Shown piece by piece: positions 1 through 8,025 of a stretch of DNA of 64,000 nucleotides; within the stretch, counting starts at the first letter, position 1; every line of letters starts with the position of its first letter. The notes beneath the pieces were generated by a model. It was not told the origin of the DNA. It saw nothing but the letters and a program-made list of their open reading frames with translations, and made no database searches. The translations under genes were made by a program, and so were the position numbers. The DNA comes from JAAOIF01 sp965217125. GTDB taxonomy: Bacteria > Pseudomonadota > Gammaproteobacteria > PS1 > Pseudothioglobaceae. The stretch lies in assembly GCA_965217125.1 (NCBI GenBank), contig OZ244244.1:992001-1056000 (forward strand), read 5' to 3'.

Positions 1-911
1 AAAGAAATTAAAAACATAGCTTGGGTGGCATAACCAGCCACTGTTAGTCCAGCGTTTTTTGCTTGCTTGGCAATATCGGAAAAATTAACCGAAGTGCTAA
101 TATCCTGCGTGCCAATATGCACAAAAGGATTATCGCTGGCTTTATGCTTATAATAACAGCGAAGTGTGCCTGCACCACGCTGAGGGTGAAAATACTCATC
201 TCTGCCCATACCATAATCAATTAACAACAATAAACCCTGTTCCACAACCTCGCTTAACGCATCCACCCATGCCATAGCACGGGGATTAACTTCGGTGGTG
301 TAACCTTTATCAACTTCATTAGGCAATAATATTTTAGGATTGATGTATGGCTGATTAAAAACTTCCCATGTTAATTGATTGCCATTGCAACCCACGCCTA
401 ATTCAACAAAATTATTATCCCGCTTAATCAAACGCTTGGCTGGCATTGCGTCTAAAACCTCATTGGCAATCACCACGCCAGAAAAATGCTCGGGTAGCGT
501 ATTTAACCAAACCACCCTATCCATCAACTCTGGCAAAACGCTTTTAATGGTTTGTTGTTGTCGCCGCTGAAGCTCGCCGCTAAGCTCTAAAATATAATAG
601 TTTTTAGGTAATTGCTTTAAACGCCCGAGTTCAAATAAAATTTGCGCCGCTAAAGTGCCACTACCAGCGCCAAACTCTAAAATATCATTTTTACCATCTA
701 ATATTTGTGTGCATTGACGCGCCAAACAAAAGCCAAACAAATCTGATGTTTCTGGTGCGGTAATAAAATCACCATATTTACCAAATTTTTGCGTGCCAGC
801 CCGATAATAGCCTTTTTTTGGATGATATAGTGCCAAATCCATAAATTCATCAAACCCAATTGGATTGGCTTTTTGTATAATGGTGTTTTTAATAATTTGT
901 TCAAGTTTCAT
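1..911 (-). CDS. MidA-like SAM-dependent methyltransferase (COG1565), 3' end cut by window edge
   Basis: The frame reads leftwards from ATG at 911 and is still open at base 1, so the C-terminus is missing; about 303 residues are visible. The N-terminus carries GFDEFMDLALYHPKKGYY and KYGDFITAPE, followed by LEFGAGSGTLA (SAM-binding glycine motif), then VIANEVLDAMPAKR and LLLIDYGMG. This combination is diagnostic of the COG1565/NDUFAF7 (MidA) family, protein-arginine methyltransferases whose mitochondrial members support complex I assembly. The bacterial substrate is not established. It is divergent from the folM-like gene with only 16 bp between the starts, so their promoters must overlap the opposite coding regions. 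Confidence 0.9.
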   Translation of the reverse strand, partial: MKLEQIIKNTIIQKANPIGFDEFMDLALYHPKKGYYRAGTQKFGKYGDFITAPETSDLFGFCLARQCTQILDGKNDILEFGAGSGTLAAQILFELGRLKQLPKNYYILELSGELQRRQQQTIKSVLPELMDRVVWLNTLPEHFSGVVIANEVLDAMPAKRLIKRDNNFVELGVGCNGNQLTWEVFNQPYINPKILLPNEVDKGYTTEVNPRAMAWVDALSEVVEQGLLLLIDYGMGRDEYFHPQRGAGTLRCYYKHKASDNPFVHIGTQDISTSVNFSDIAKQAKNAGLTVAGYATQAMFLIS

Positions 912-927
912 TCAATACATATTTTAT

Positions 928-1647
928 ATGAAAACTGCATTAATCACCGGCGGCGCACAACGCATTGGCGCACAAATTACCAAAACCCTACATAAGCATG
1001 GTTTTGATGTGATTATTCACTATCGACATTCTCAGCAAGCCGCCAGCTCTTTGATGCAAAGCCTCAACCAAAAGCGCGCCCATTCTGCCCGCATTTTGCA
1101 AGCAGAGTTGTCTGCTGTTAGCAGTTTGCAAACCCTTGTAAAAAATATAGAAAATTTGGATATTTTAATCAATAATGCCTCGGTTTTTTATCCAACACCG
1201 ATAAATAAGGTCAGTCAACAGGCGTGGCATCAAATCATCAGCACTAACCTAATGGCGCCATTTTTTTTATCACAATCATTAGCTCCAATTTTGGCTAAAA
1301 ATCATGGTTGTATCATCAATATTGTTGATATTCATTCACAACGCCCGCTTAAAAATTATGCAATTTACAATATCTCTAAAGCCGGCATAGCGATGATGAC
1401 TAAAACCTTAGCTAAAGAGTTAGCGCCAAAGATTCGTGTTTGTGGTGTAGCGCCCGGCGCTATTCTATGGCCGCAAAATGAGGCGGAATTAAGCAGCGAA
1501 CAACAAAACAAAATGTTAGGAAAAATCGCATTAGGCAAGCAAGGTAGCGCCAAAGATGTTGCCAATACAGTTTTATTTTTAGCCACTTCGCCTTATATTA
1601 CTGGACAAATTATTAATGTTGACGGCGGTCGCACCCTTAACCAATAA
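928..1647 (+). CDS. folM: short-chain dehydrogenase, FolM/pteridine-reductase type
   Basis: A 239-residue SDR. I chose ATG 928 because the dinucleotide-binding motif follows at once (MKTALITGGAQRIG); a longer frame from 865 would add 21 unrelated residues and overlap the divergent gene. Visible motifs are TGGAQRIG (NADPH binding), NNAS, and the catalytic YNISKAG (YxxxK). The Ser/Asp region reads NIVDIHSQRPL, with Asp where most SDRs have Ser, as in pteridine reductase and dihydromonapterin reductase. FolM makes tetrahydromonapterin, or serves as an alternative dihydrofolate reductase. Family assignment is firm; the exact pterin substrate is inferred. Confidence 0.8.
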   Translation: MKTALITGGAQRIGAQITKTLHKHGFDVIIHYRHSQQAASSLMQSLNQKRAHSARILQAELSAVSSLQTLVKNIENLDILINNASVFYPTPINKVSQQAWHQIISTNLMAPFFLSQSLAPILAKNHGCIINIVDIHSQRPLKNYAIYNISKAGIAMMTKTLAKELAPKIRVCGVAPGAILWPQNEAELSSEQQNKMLGKIALGKQGSAKDVANTVLFLATSPYITGQIINVDGGRTLNQ

Positions 1648-1952
1648 AATTTATGATAAAATAGAGGGGCTTGGTGTGCAAATTAACTTACAGATGACAT
1701 CAGCTAAAAGAATTTTTTTAACGTTTTTGTGCAAAAATAAACACAAAAACTAACTTAATATTTTGGACTTTTACCACATATTAGAGTAGATTAAATTGTT
1801 CAGCATCTAATTAAATACTGAACAAAAAAAGTGAAAACCATTTAAAAAAAATAATAGTTTTATGAATAAAATAAATCACATTTTAATATCAATTCAGCAC
1901 CTCAGTGCTGGCACTCTATCTGTGGGAAAAAGCCTATTTAAAGGACTTAACC
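1648..1952 (+). promoter_or_regulatory. 305-bp non-coding leader of the RNase E gene
   Basis: No convincing ORF lies between the folM-like stop and the RNase E start. Two inverted repeats are visible: 8-bp perfect arms at 1796-1803 and 1818-1825 (TTGTTCAG/CTGAACAA), and a 6-bp stem with a 4-base loop at 1895-1910 (CAGCAC-CTCA-GTGCTG) about 40 bases before the start codon. AT-rich -10-like stretches (for example TATGATAAAAT near 1652) occur. Enterobacterial rne has a long structured leader through which RNase E controls its own mRNA; a similar role here is inference from position and length. Confidence 0.45.
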
Positions 1953-3725
1953 ATGAATCATATTTTAATCAACGCAACCCACAAGGAAGAGGTTAGAGTT
2001 GCGATTGTCAAAAACAAAAAACTAACCGACCTCAATATAGAAACCAGCCTTAATAAAAAAACCAAAGGCAATATTTACAAAGGGAAAATCTCCCGAGTTG
2101 AGCAATCTTTAGAAGCGGCTTTTGTCAATTACGGCAAAGATAGGCAAGGCTTCCTACCATTCAAAGAAGTTGCAGAAGGCCTATATGGCGATGCACAAGC
2201 CAAAGGCGATAAACTGACTATTGCTGATGTTTTGCAAGAAGGGCAGGAAATTACTGTGCAGATTGAAAAAGAGGAACGCGGCAACAAAGGTGCGACATTA
2301 AGCACTTATATTAACCTCGCTGGCGCTTATATGATTTTAATGCCAAATAATGCCAAAAGTCATGGTATTTCCAAGCAAATCACCTCATCAGATAGGCAAT
2401 CACTAAAAGATGTGCTTAAACAAATCAATATTCCTAATGGTTATTGCGTGATTATTCGCACCGCAGGTGGTGGTAAAAGTTTAGCAGAGTTGCAATGGGA
2501 GGTTGATTACCTATCAGAATTGTGGAGTTCAATCAAAAAAGTTGCAGAACAACGCCCCGCACCTTTTTTAATTTATCAAGAAAGTGATATTATTATCCGC
2601 ACGCTACGCGACTATTTAAGAGAAGACACTGATAGTGTGATTATTGATGATTCAACAACCTTTCAAAATGCCAAAGAATTTGTCAGTTTTGTGCTGCCAC
2701 ACTACTTAGATAAAATTAAATTGTTTGATATTTCCCAACATTCTTTATTTACCCACATGGGCATTGAGGCACAAGTAAGAAGTGTTTTTAATCGCGAAGT
2801 GTCATTACGCAGCGGTGCAACTGTAGTATTTGACTCAACTGAAGCACTAACCTCCATTGACATCAATTCAGCGCGTGCTACTAAAGGCTCTGATATTGAA
2901 GAAACCGCCTATAACACCAATTTAGAAGCCACTAAAGAAATTGCCATGCAATTGCAATTACGCGACATCGGCGGGCTGGTAGTGATTGATTTTATTGATA
3001 TGTCCTCCGAAGAACATCGTAAATCTATTGAAAAAGCTATGGAAAAGGTTGCTCAGTCAGACCGTGCACGCATTCAAGTAGGCACTATTTCACAATTTGG
3101 TCTGTTAGAAATGTCAAGACAACGGCTTATGAGCTCGGTTACTGAATCGGTAGAAAAATCCTGTTCTCAATGCCATGGTCGTGGCACAACACCGACAGTC
3201 CCAAGTTTGGCACTAAACATTCTTAGACAATTAGAAGATGGCTGCAATGCCTCAAAACAAACCCAACGCCTAACCATTCAGTCCAGTGTTGATGTAATTA
3301 CTTACTTGCTCAACGAAAAGCGTAATGATATTGCTCTATTAGAAAATAAACATAAAATTCAGATTGCACTATTGCCTAATCCGTATATGCAATTCCCAAA
3401 TTTCAGCATTAATAAACAAAAAGGCGATAAGAAATCGCAACATAAAAGTTATCAAGGCATTTCTAAGCCACAATACAATCTGGCGGAAAATGGTTTGTCT
3501 CAATTCTCTGAGGAGCCGGTGATTAATGTCAATCGACCTAACACCCGTATGCCTAAAATTGAATTATCGCTAATCCAAAAAATTAAAAAAGCACTATTTG
3601 GCAACAACAAAAAGAAAACAAATAATAAAAACAATCGTAATAGAAACCGCAATCGCACTCGTAATAGAAACCGCAATCGCAACCAAAACAAAGCTAAAGA
3701 CAGGTCAAAAACAACCAACCAATAA
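1953..3725 (+). CDS. rne: ribonuclease E/G family endoribonuclease (short RNase E)
   Basis: A 590-residue endoribonuclease of RNA decay and rRNA/tRNA processing. ATG 1953 follows AAGGACTT and places the key residues at E. coli RNase E numbers: Asp303 (TSIDINSARAT), Asp346 (VVIDFIDM) and zinc-link Cys404/Cys407 (SCSQCHGRG). The S1 RNA-binding domain is at about residues 35-120. After residue 510 the sequence turns basic and ends in a low-complexity Asn/Arg tract (NRNRNRTRNRN-type), likely a short RNA-binding tail. The long degradosome scaffold of E. coli RNase E (1061 residues) is absent, yet the tail exceeds RNase G (489). An upstream in-frame start at 1905 would only add residues unlike the family. 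Confidence 0.95.
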   Translation: MNHILINATHKEEVRVAIVKNKKLTDLNIETSLNKKTKGNIYKGKISRVEQSLEAAFVNYGKDRQGFLPFKEVAEGLYGDAQAKGDKLTIADVLQEGQEITVQIEKEERGNKGATLSTYINLAGAYMILMPNNAKSHGISKQITSSDRQSLKDVLKQINIPNGYCVIIRTAGGGKSLAELQWEVDYLSELWSSIKKVAEQRPAPFLIYQESDIIIRTLRDYLREDTDSVIIDDSTTFQNAKEFVSFVLPHYLDKIKLFDISQHSLFTHMGIEAQVRSVFNREVSLRSGATVVFDSTEALTSIDINSARATKGSDIEETAYNTNLEATKEIAMQLQLRDIGGLVVIDFIDMSSEEHRKSIEKAMEKVAQSDRARIQVGTISQFGLLEMSRQRLMSSVTESVEKSCSQCHGRGTTPTVPSLALNILRQLEDGCNASKQTQRLTIQSSVDVITYLLNEKRNDIALLENKHKIQIALLPNPYMQFPNFSINKQKGDKKSQHKSYQGISKPQYNLAENGLSQFSEEPVINVNRPNTRMPKIELSLIQKIKKALFGNNKKKTNNKNNRNRNRNRTRNRNRNRNQNKAKDRSKTTNQ

Positions 3726-3793
3726 AAAACTTAACTCGGGAGATACCTACATAAATATGCCACTTTTTCGCCCCTATTTACACAAAGGTCTGT

Positions 3794-4615
3794 ATGGATT
3801 ATTATGCTGTTTTTGGTAACCCGATAGAACACAGCTTATCGCCCGCTATCCACAGCCAATTTGCCGAGCAAACTGGCTTGAACATCAACTACGCAAAAAT
3901 CTTAGCACCAATTAATGGCTTTACACAAAGCGCAAAATCATTTATCAATCAAGGTGGCAAGGGTTTTAACATCACTCTACCTTTTAAAATTGATGCCTTT
4001 AATTTAGCCACTAAGCTCACATTAAATGCGCAAACTGCTGGTGCAGTAAATACCATAAAAGTTAATGCTAACAGCCTAATCGGTGAGAATACCGATGGTA
4101 TTGGATTAGTGAATGATTTAACTAAAAATCTAAATATTGAGTTGGCTAATAAAACTATCCTAATTTTAGGTGCAGGCGGTGCAACACGCGGTATTTTGTT
4201 GCCATTGCTTGCACAAAAACCAAAATGCCTAATGATTGCCAATCGCACTGCCTCTAAGGCAGTTCAATTAGCAAAAAAATTTTCCAAATATGGCAAAACT
4301 TGCGGATTTGGATTAAAAAAAATCAAAAACCAGCCAGTAGATATTATCATCAACGCCACCAGCGCCTCGTTAGACGGACAAATGCCAGACCTTGCCAGCG
4401 GCGCTGCTAATGGCGCTATTTGCTATGATTTGATGTATGGCAAACAAACCCCATTTATGCACTGGGCAAAAGCCAATAACGCACAAATAGTGGTAGATGG
4501 ATTAGGCATGCTGGTCGAACAAGCCGCCGCCAGTTTTGAATTTTGGAACAGCAAAACACCCAATACTCAAATGGTGATTCAAAATTTAAGAGACTGTAAA
4601 AAAAATAAGGAATGA
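3794..4615 (+). CDS. aroE: shikimate dehydrogenase
   Basis: A 273-residue NADPH-dependent enzyme of the chorismate pathway (3-dehydroshikimate to shikimate). Family landmarks are present: GNPIEHSLSPAIH at the N-terminus (shikimate-binding Ser-Leu-Ser), NITLPFK with the catalytic Lys, GENTDGIG with the catalytic Asp, the nucleotide-binding loop LGAGGATRG, the NRT dinucleotide-specificity motif, and NATSASLDG near the C-terminus. Length is normal. It lies 68 bp after rne on the same strand. The next 177 bp hold a dispersed AT-rich element in front of an accessory gene. Confidence 0.96.
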   Translation: MDYYAVFGNPIEHSLSPAIHSQFAEQTGLNINYAKILAPINGFTQSAKSFINQGGKGFNITLPFKIDAFNLATKLTLNAQTAGAVNTIKVNANSLIGENTDGIGLVNDLTKNLNIELANKTILILGAGGATRGILLPLLAQKPKCLMIANRTASKAVQLAKKFSKYGKTCGFGLKKIKNQPVDIIINATSASLDGQMPDLASGAANGAICYDLMYGKQTPFMHWAKANNAQIVVDGLGMLVEQAAASFEFWNSKTPNTQMVIQNLRDCKKNKE

Positions 4616-4681
4616 TAATAAAATCAGTCAAAATCCTGTTATCATAGCCATCAAAATCAAACCATATAATTAACTTTTTTT

Positions 4682-4777
4682 ACTTTTTATCTTAAAATAG
4701 ATAAAATTTGACTGTTTTTTACCAGATTTGTTTTTAATATCGTAATATAGTAAATATGTCCTTATAATAATAGTTAT
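4682..4777 (+). repeat. dispersed AT-rich upstream element, copy 1
   Basis: Bases 4709-4777, starting TGACTGTTTTTT and ending TAATAATAGTTAT, recur with about 10% difference at 18871-18940. Bases 4682-4721, starting ACTTTTTATCTTAAAAT, recur nearly identically at 30823-30862. Copies 1 and 2 both lie just upstream of an accessory gene on the plus strand. Each contains TTGACT and a TATAAT (4763-4768 here), so it may work as a portable promoter or be a small mobile-element remnant. The spacing between those boxes is not that of a standard sigma-70 promoter. Confidence 0.55.
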
Positions 4778-4792
4778 GCAATAAAATAAACC

Positions 4793-5443
4793 ATGAATAT
4801 AATAGAACCTGTAACCCAACCTTTTGTATACCTTATTGATTCACCATCAAATTATGATTTGTATAATGGCTATAGTATCGGAATGGCATTGCGTGATGCG
4901 TTGAATGCAATAAGAATCCCGTGTATATATCATTTAACGGCAGATAAGGAATCTTTTGATTTGGCAATGAATCAAGGGTTAAGTAAGGCAATAAGCCAGT
5001 TTCAGGTTCAGCAAAATGTTAACCCTTATCCGTTCATTCATTTTTGTTTGCATGGCTCACCAGATGGCGTTGCACTAACAAATGGAACATTTATAAAATG
5101 GCAACAACTACGCCAATCATTATTCAACCACAATTATTTCAAAGGATATAATCCATATGTTTGCATGGCTTCTTGTAATGGGTTTGATGCCACGAAAATG
5201 GTTAGCTACTTTGATTCTGTATTTAACTTACTAATTGGCAATGATGGAGTAGTAATGCAATCTGATCTTACCGTGGCTTACCTATCCTTCTATAACCACT
5301 TCTTTTATAAGCAGTCGACATTTGATCAGGCTGTTTATGCGATGCGCAATGCTTCTGGTGATCATAACTTTTTTTATACTTTTGGAGATCAAGTTAAAAA
5401 TCAAAAAATTGCTCAAGCAAATACCCAACAACCATGCGTATAA
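4793..5443 (+). CDS. caspase/CHAT-like cysteine-protease-fold protein, solitary
   Basis: A 216-residue protein with no signal peptide or membrane segment. The arrangement resembles the caspase/CHAT fold: a buried beta strand ending in His (FIHFCLHGSPDG, His87), a short substrate-loop region (VALTNGTFIKW), then a second strand ending in Cys (PYVCMASCNGFDA, Cys128), comparable to the HxxxHG and SACxTG motifs of CHAT peptidases. CHAT proteases often act in bacterial conflict or cell-death systems, but this one has no fused effector or sensor domain. The adjacent genes are an R-M pair. The assignment rests on motifs only; the protein could be a catalytically inactive relative. Confidence 0.5.
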   Translation: MNIIEPVTQPFVYLIDSPSNYDLYNGYSIGMALRDALNAIRIPCIYHLTADKESFDLAMNQGLSKAISQFQVQQNVNPYPFIHFCLHGSPDGVALTNGTFIKWQQLRQSLFNHNYFKGYNPYVCMASCNGFDATKMVSYFDSVFNLLIGNDGVVMQSDLTVAYLSFYNHFFYKQSTFDQAVYAMRNASGDHNFFYTFGDQVKNQKIAQANTQQPCV

Positions 5444-5469
5444 TATGCCTAACAATTGCATAAACGGAA

Positions 5470-5543
5470 TAAATTAGGGTCAGAGTGTCATTCTATATAA
5501 TAATAGTAAATTATACGAAAAATGACACTCTGGCCCTAATTTA
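5470..5543. repeat. long inverted repeat, REP/MITE-like hairpin
   Basis: The arms 5470-5492 and 5521-5543 are reverse complements over 22 of 23 bases, with a 28-base AT-rich loop. The single difference (T versus C at the GGGTCAG/CTGGCCC position) would be a G-U pair in RNA. The arm contains TTAGGGTCAGAGTGTCATT, which resembles repeats associated with REP-type (Y1) transposases; I recall that resemblance but could not check it. The repeat separates the CHAT-like gene from the R-M pair and may also terminate transcription. Confidence 0.7.
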
Positions 5544-5571
5544 CTAATTTATTATCATATAAAATATATCT

Positions 5572-6249
5572 ATGAATGAAGTATTAACAAAAATCTTAAA
5601 AACATACAGTATTGAATCGCATCAAGCCTATGCAACCCAAATACATAGTCTTTCAAAAGATACAATTATCGCACTATTTACAGACTTATTAACAAACTAT
5701 ATTAACGATAAAAACTCATCAACTTTAAGAGAATTTATTACTGTCTCTTTAGCAGGATATGAGCATAGTATCAATAAAATTGGATTTAATGGATTTAAAC
5801 ACACTACCAATGGAAAATCTATTGCTTGCGAGGCAAAGCCTAAAAATATCTCTAGCCAAGATTTAGATGATTATAAAACAGGCATAAGAAGAGCATTTCA
5901 TAAACTTAGAGGTGATGGGAATTTTACTGATTACACTTGGGCAAGATTTAATAAAGATAAGAAAGAAAACCTGAACATGTTGGTTAGTGGTTTTGTTGAT
6001 GGTAAGTTAATTTATTTATTAGAGTTTCCATTTTCTACACAGTTGTTTACCGATAAATTAGAGACACAATTACAAAATAAATTCCCAAATGGCGATGAAT
6101 CGGGATATTATTTGCGTAGTGCTAATTTTTCTTACAAAGATTTTATTGATAGCAAGGAATTAAAGAAAATCTATTGCACAAGTAATTTAGAGGATTATCA
6201 GGGTTTTATTGTTCATGATTTTTATCAAAAACTATTGCAAATAAAATGA
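5572..6249 (+). CDS. putative type II restriction endonuclease
   Basis: A 225-residue protein whose 3' end overlaps the start of a DNA methyltransferase by 4 bases (ATGA), the usual layout of a type II R-M operon. A candidate PD-(D/E)XK core is present: GFNGFKHTTNGKSIACEAKPKN, with Glu-Ala-Lys near residues 87-89. I do not recognise the specific enzyme family, so the recognition site is unknown. The function rests mainly on context plus the ExK motif. Confidence 0.7.
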   Translation: MNEVLTKILKTYSIESHQAYATQIHSLSKDTIIALFTDLLTNYINDKNSSTLREFITVSLAGYEHSINKIGFNGFKHTTNGKSIACEAKPKNISSQDLDDYKTGIRRAFHKLRGDGNFTDYTWARFNKDKKENLNMLVSGFVDGKLIYLLEFPFSTQLFTDKLETQLQNKFPNGDESGYYLRSANFSYKDFIDSKELKKIYCTSNLEDYQGFIVHDFYQKLLQIK

Positions 6250-7091
6250 ATAAAATTATTTGTGATGATACTTTGTCTGCTTTACAAAGCATGCCGAATG
6301 ATACTATAGATATGGGCGTTACCTCACCACCTTATAATAAACAAGAAAATAAAAAAGGCTGGTTAGTTAAGAATGTTAAATATGATACCGCTTGTGATAA
6401 GTTGCCTGAAAATAATTATCAAGCACAACAAATCAAAATATTAGATGAGTTATATCGCATTATAAAACCAGGTGGCTCATTTTTTTATAACCATAAAATT
6501 CGCTGGGAAAGAGGAGAATTGCTACATCCAATGAGTTGGTTGTCTAAAACTAATTGGGCTATCCGCCAAGAAATTGTTTGGGATAGGGGTTTGGCAGCTA
6601 ATATTAGAGGTTGGCGTTTTTGGCAAGTTGAGGAAAGAATTTATTGGCTTTATAAGCCGATTAGTAATCAAAAAATTGGCACAGAGTTATTATCTAAACA
6701 CGCTAAATTAACTTCTATTTGGCGGTTTATGCCAGAAGGTAAAAATTCGCACCCAGCCCCATTTCCACTAACATTACCCCTGCGGGCTATTTATGCCATT
6801 ATGGATAACAATAAAGGCACGATTATTGACCCTTATGCAGGTAGCGGAACAACGCTATTAGCCGCTAAATTATTAGGACACGATTATATTGGTATTGATA
6901 TATCAAAAGAATACATTGATATGGCTAACAACAGGATAAACAATTATCAAAGTGAACGGAATATTTTAGAACAAGAAATAGAAAAACATAAAGTTAAGGT
7001 TTCGTCTGCTGAACGCAAGAAACAAAATAAAAGCCAAGGGAAGTTTTCTCCACAAAATAAAAACAAGCATGAGCAAGCTATATTATTTTGA
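6246..7091 (+). CDS. beta-class DNA methyltransferase (N4-cytosine/N6-adenine)
   Basis: A 281-residue modification enzyme of the R-M pair. Motif order is that of beta-class enzymes: the catalytic TSPPYN at about residue 27 comes first, and the SAM-binding DPYAGSGTTLLAAKLL at about 195 follows, then GIDISKEYIDMANNRI. The region between contains PAPFPLTLPLRAI, the usual block before motif I. The last 45 residues are Lys-rich and look like an extension. N4C versus N6A specificity cannot be read reliably from TSPPY. Confidence 0.9.
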   Translation: MNKIICDDTLSALQSMPNDTIDMGVTSPPYNKQENKKGWLVKNVKYDTACDKLPENNYQAQQIKILDELYRIIKPGGSFFYNHKIRWERGELLHPMSWLSKTNWAIRQEIVWDRGLAANIRGWRFWQVEERIYWLYKPISNQKIGTELLSKHAKLTSIWRFMPEGKNSHPAPFPLTLPLRAIYAIMDNNKGTIIDPYAGSGTTLLAAKLLGHDYIGIDISKEYIDMANNRINNYQSERNILEQEIEKHKVKVSSAERKKQNKSQGKFSPQNKNKHEQAILF

Positions 7092-7146
7092 AAAGCATTC
7101 TAACAAATCACTCCACCTAATAAATTAATTATTCAGTATTAGGAAA

Positions 7147-7275
7147 GGCGACTTCAAGGGCAGAGGGGCAGAACAGAGCAAGAGCATAGTAATTATTTTT
7201 GTTCTGTTCTCTGCCTTCTGTCCTCTGCCTTCTGCCCTCTGCTCTCTGTTTAGATGCGACTGAAGTCGCATTACC
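7147..7275. repeat. imperfect inverted repeat with a tandem 7-base pyrimidine repeat
   Basis: Six to seven degenerate copies of a 7-base unit (CTCTGCC/TTCTGCC) run from 7202 to 7248. The purine-rich complement appears at 7158-7180 (GGGCAGAGGGGCAGAACAGAG), making a long imperfect hairpin. Its outer parts also pair: GGCGACTTCAA at 7147-7157 against TGAAGTCGC at 7261-7269, which lies inside a small palindrome at 7254-7269 (TGCGACT-GA-AGTCGCA). The 295-bp gap between the methyltransferase and pdxH holds nothing else I can support; a 63-codon frame across the repeat is a by-product of it. Confidence 0.65.
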
Positions 7276-7386
7276 AACCGCACAAACAGAAAACCCAGTC
7301 TCTATTAGCTATAAGGGTAAGTTTTATAACAAAAATAGGCTAAATTTAGGTGATTTTAGTATTGTTGTCTATTTCTTTTACAGTCT

Positions 7387-8025
7387 CTAAGGCGCTAAAC
7401 GGCTAATAACCCAATTATCTTGTTGTTTTTGGTAAATAAACCGATCGTGTAGGCGGTTTTCTCTGCCTTGCCAAAATTCAATACTATGCGGCACCACGCG
7501 ATACCCGCCCCAAAAATCAGGCAGCGGCACTTCACCTTTGTTAAACTTTGCTTTCATCGATGCAAATTGAGACAATAATGTTTGCCGTGAGGATAACTTT
7601 GAGGATTGCGCTGAAGCCCAAGCGCTGAGCTGTGAATTTTTTGGTCTGGAGGCAAAATATTTAATTGACTCCACAGCCGAGACTTTCTCAACTGTGCCAG
7701 AGATTTTAACTTGACGCTCGAGATTTAGCCAAGAGAATAATAAAGCCGCCTGCGGATTATCCTCAATCTGCTTTGATTTTTTAGAATTATAATTGGTGAA
7801 AAACACAAAACCTTGCTCATCAAATGACTTTAACAACACAGTTCTAATGCTAATTTCAGCAGCATTATGTGTAGCCAAACTCATGGCATTTGGCAGGGTT
7901 AGTTCGGCTGCGCTCGCTTGCTGCATCCACAGCTCAAATTGGATAAATGGATTGGCATTTAATTCACCTTTTGCAATCCCGCTACTGCTAAATTGAGCTT
8001 TTAATTTGCTTAAATCAATAGCCAT
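7387..8025 (-). CDS. pdxH: pyridoxamine 5'-phosphate oxidase
   Basis: A 212-residue FMN enzyme that oxidises pyridoxamine or pyridoxine 5'-phosphate to pyridoxal 5'-phosphate. Recognisable features are NPFIQFELWMQQA near the N-terminus, TVLLKSFDEQGFVFFTNYNSKKSKQ (FMN binding), AALLFSWLNLERQVKISGTVEKV, FASRPKNSQLSAWASAQSS, and the C-terminal EFWQGRENRLHDRF...W...RLAP. Length is typical. Its start touches the stop of the upstream ubiM-like gene (shared base 8025), indicating translational coupling in one leftward operon. Confidence 0.96.
   Translation of the reverse strand: MAIDLSKLKAQFSSSGIAKGELNANPFIQFELWMQQASAAELTLPNAMSLATHNAAEISIRTVLLKSFDEQGFVFFTNYNSKKSKQIEDNPQAALLFSWLNLERQVKISGTVEKVSAVESIKYFASRPKNSQLSAWASAQSSKLSSRQTLLSQFASMKAKFNKGEVPLPDFWGGYRVVPHSIEFWQGRENRLHDRFIYQKQQDNWVISRLAP

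Noticed and set aside
3500..3718. Minus-strand frame rich in Leu/Arg/Phe over the rne 3' end
   Set aside because: Shadow of the Asn/Arg tract of RNase E.
7199..7390. 63-codon plus-strand frame with LPSVLCLLPSALCL
   Set aside because: Created by the 7-base tandem repeat; no ribosome binding site and it is low-complexity.
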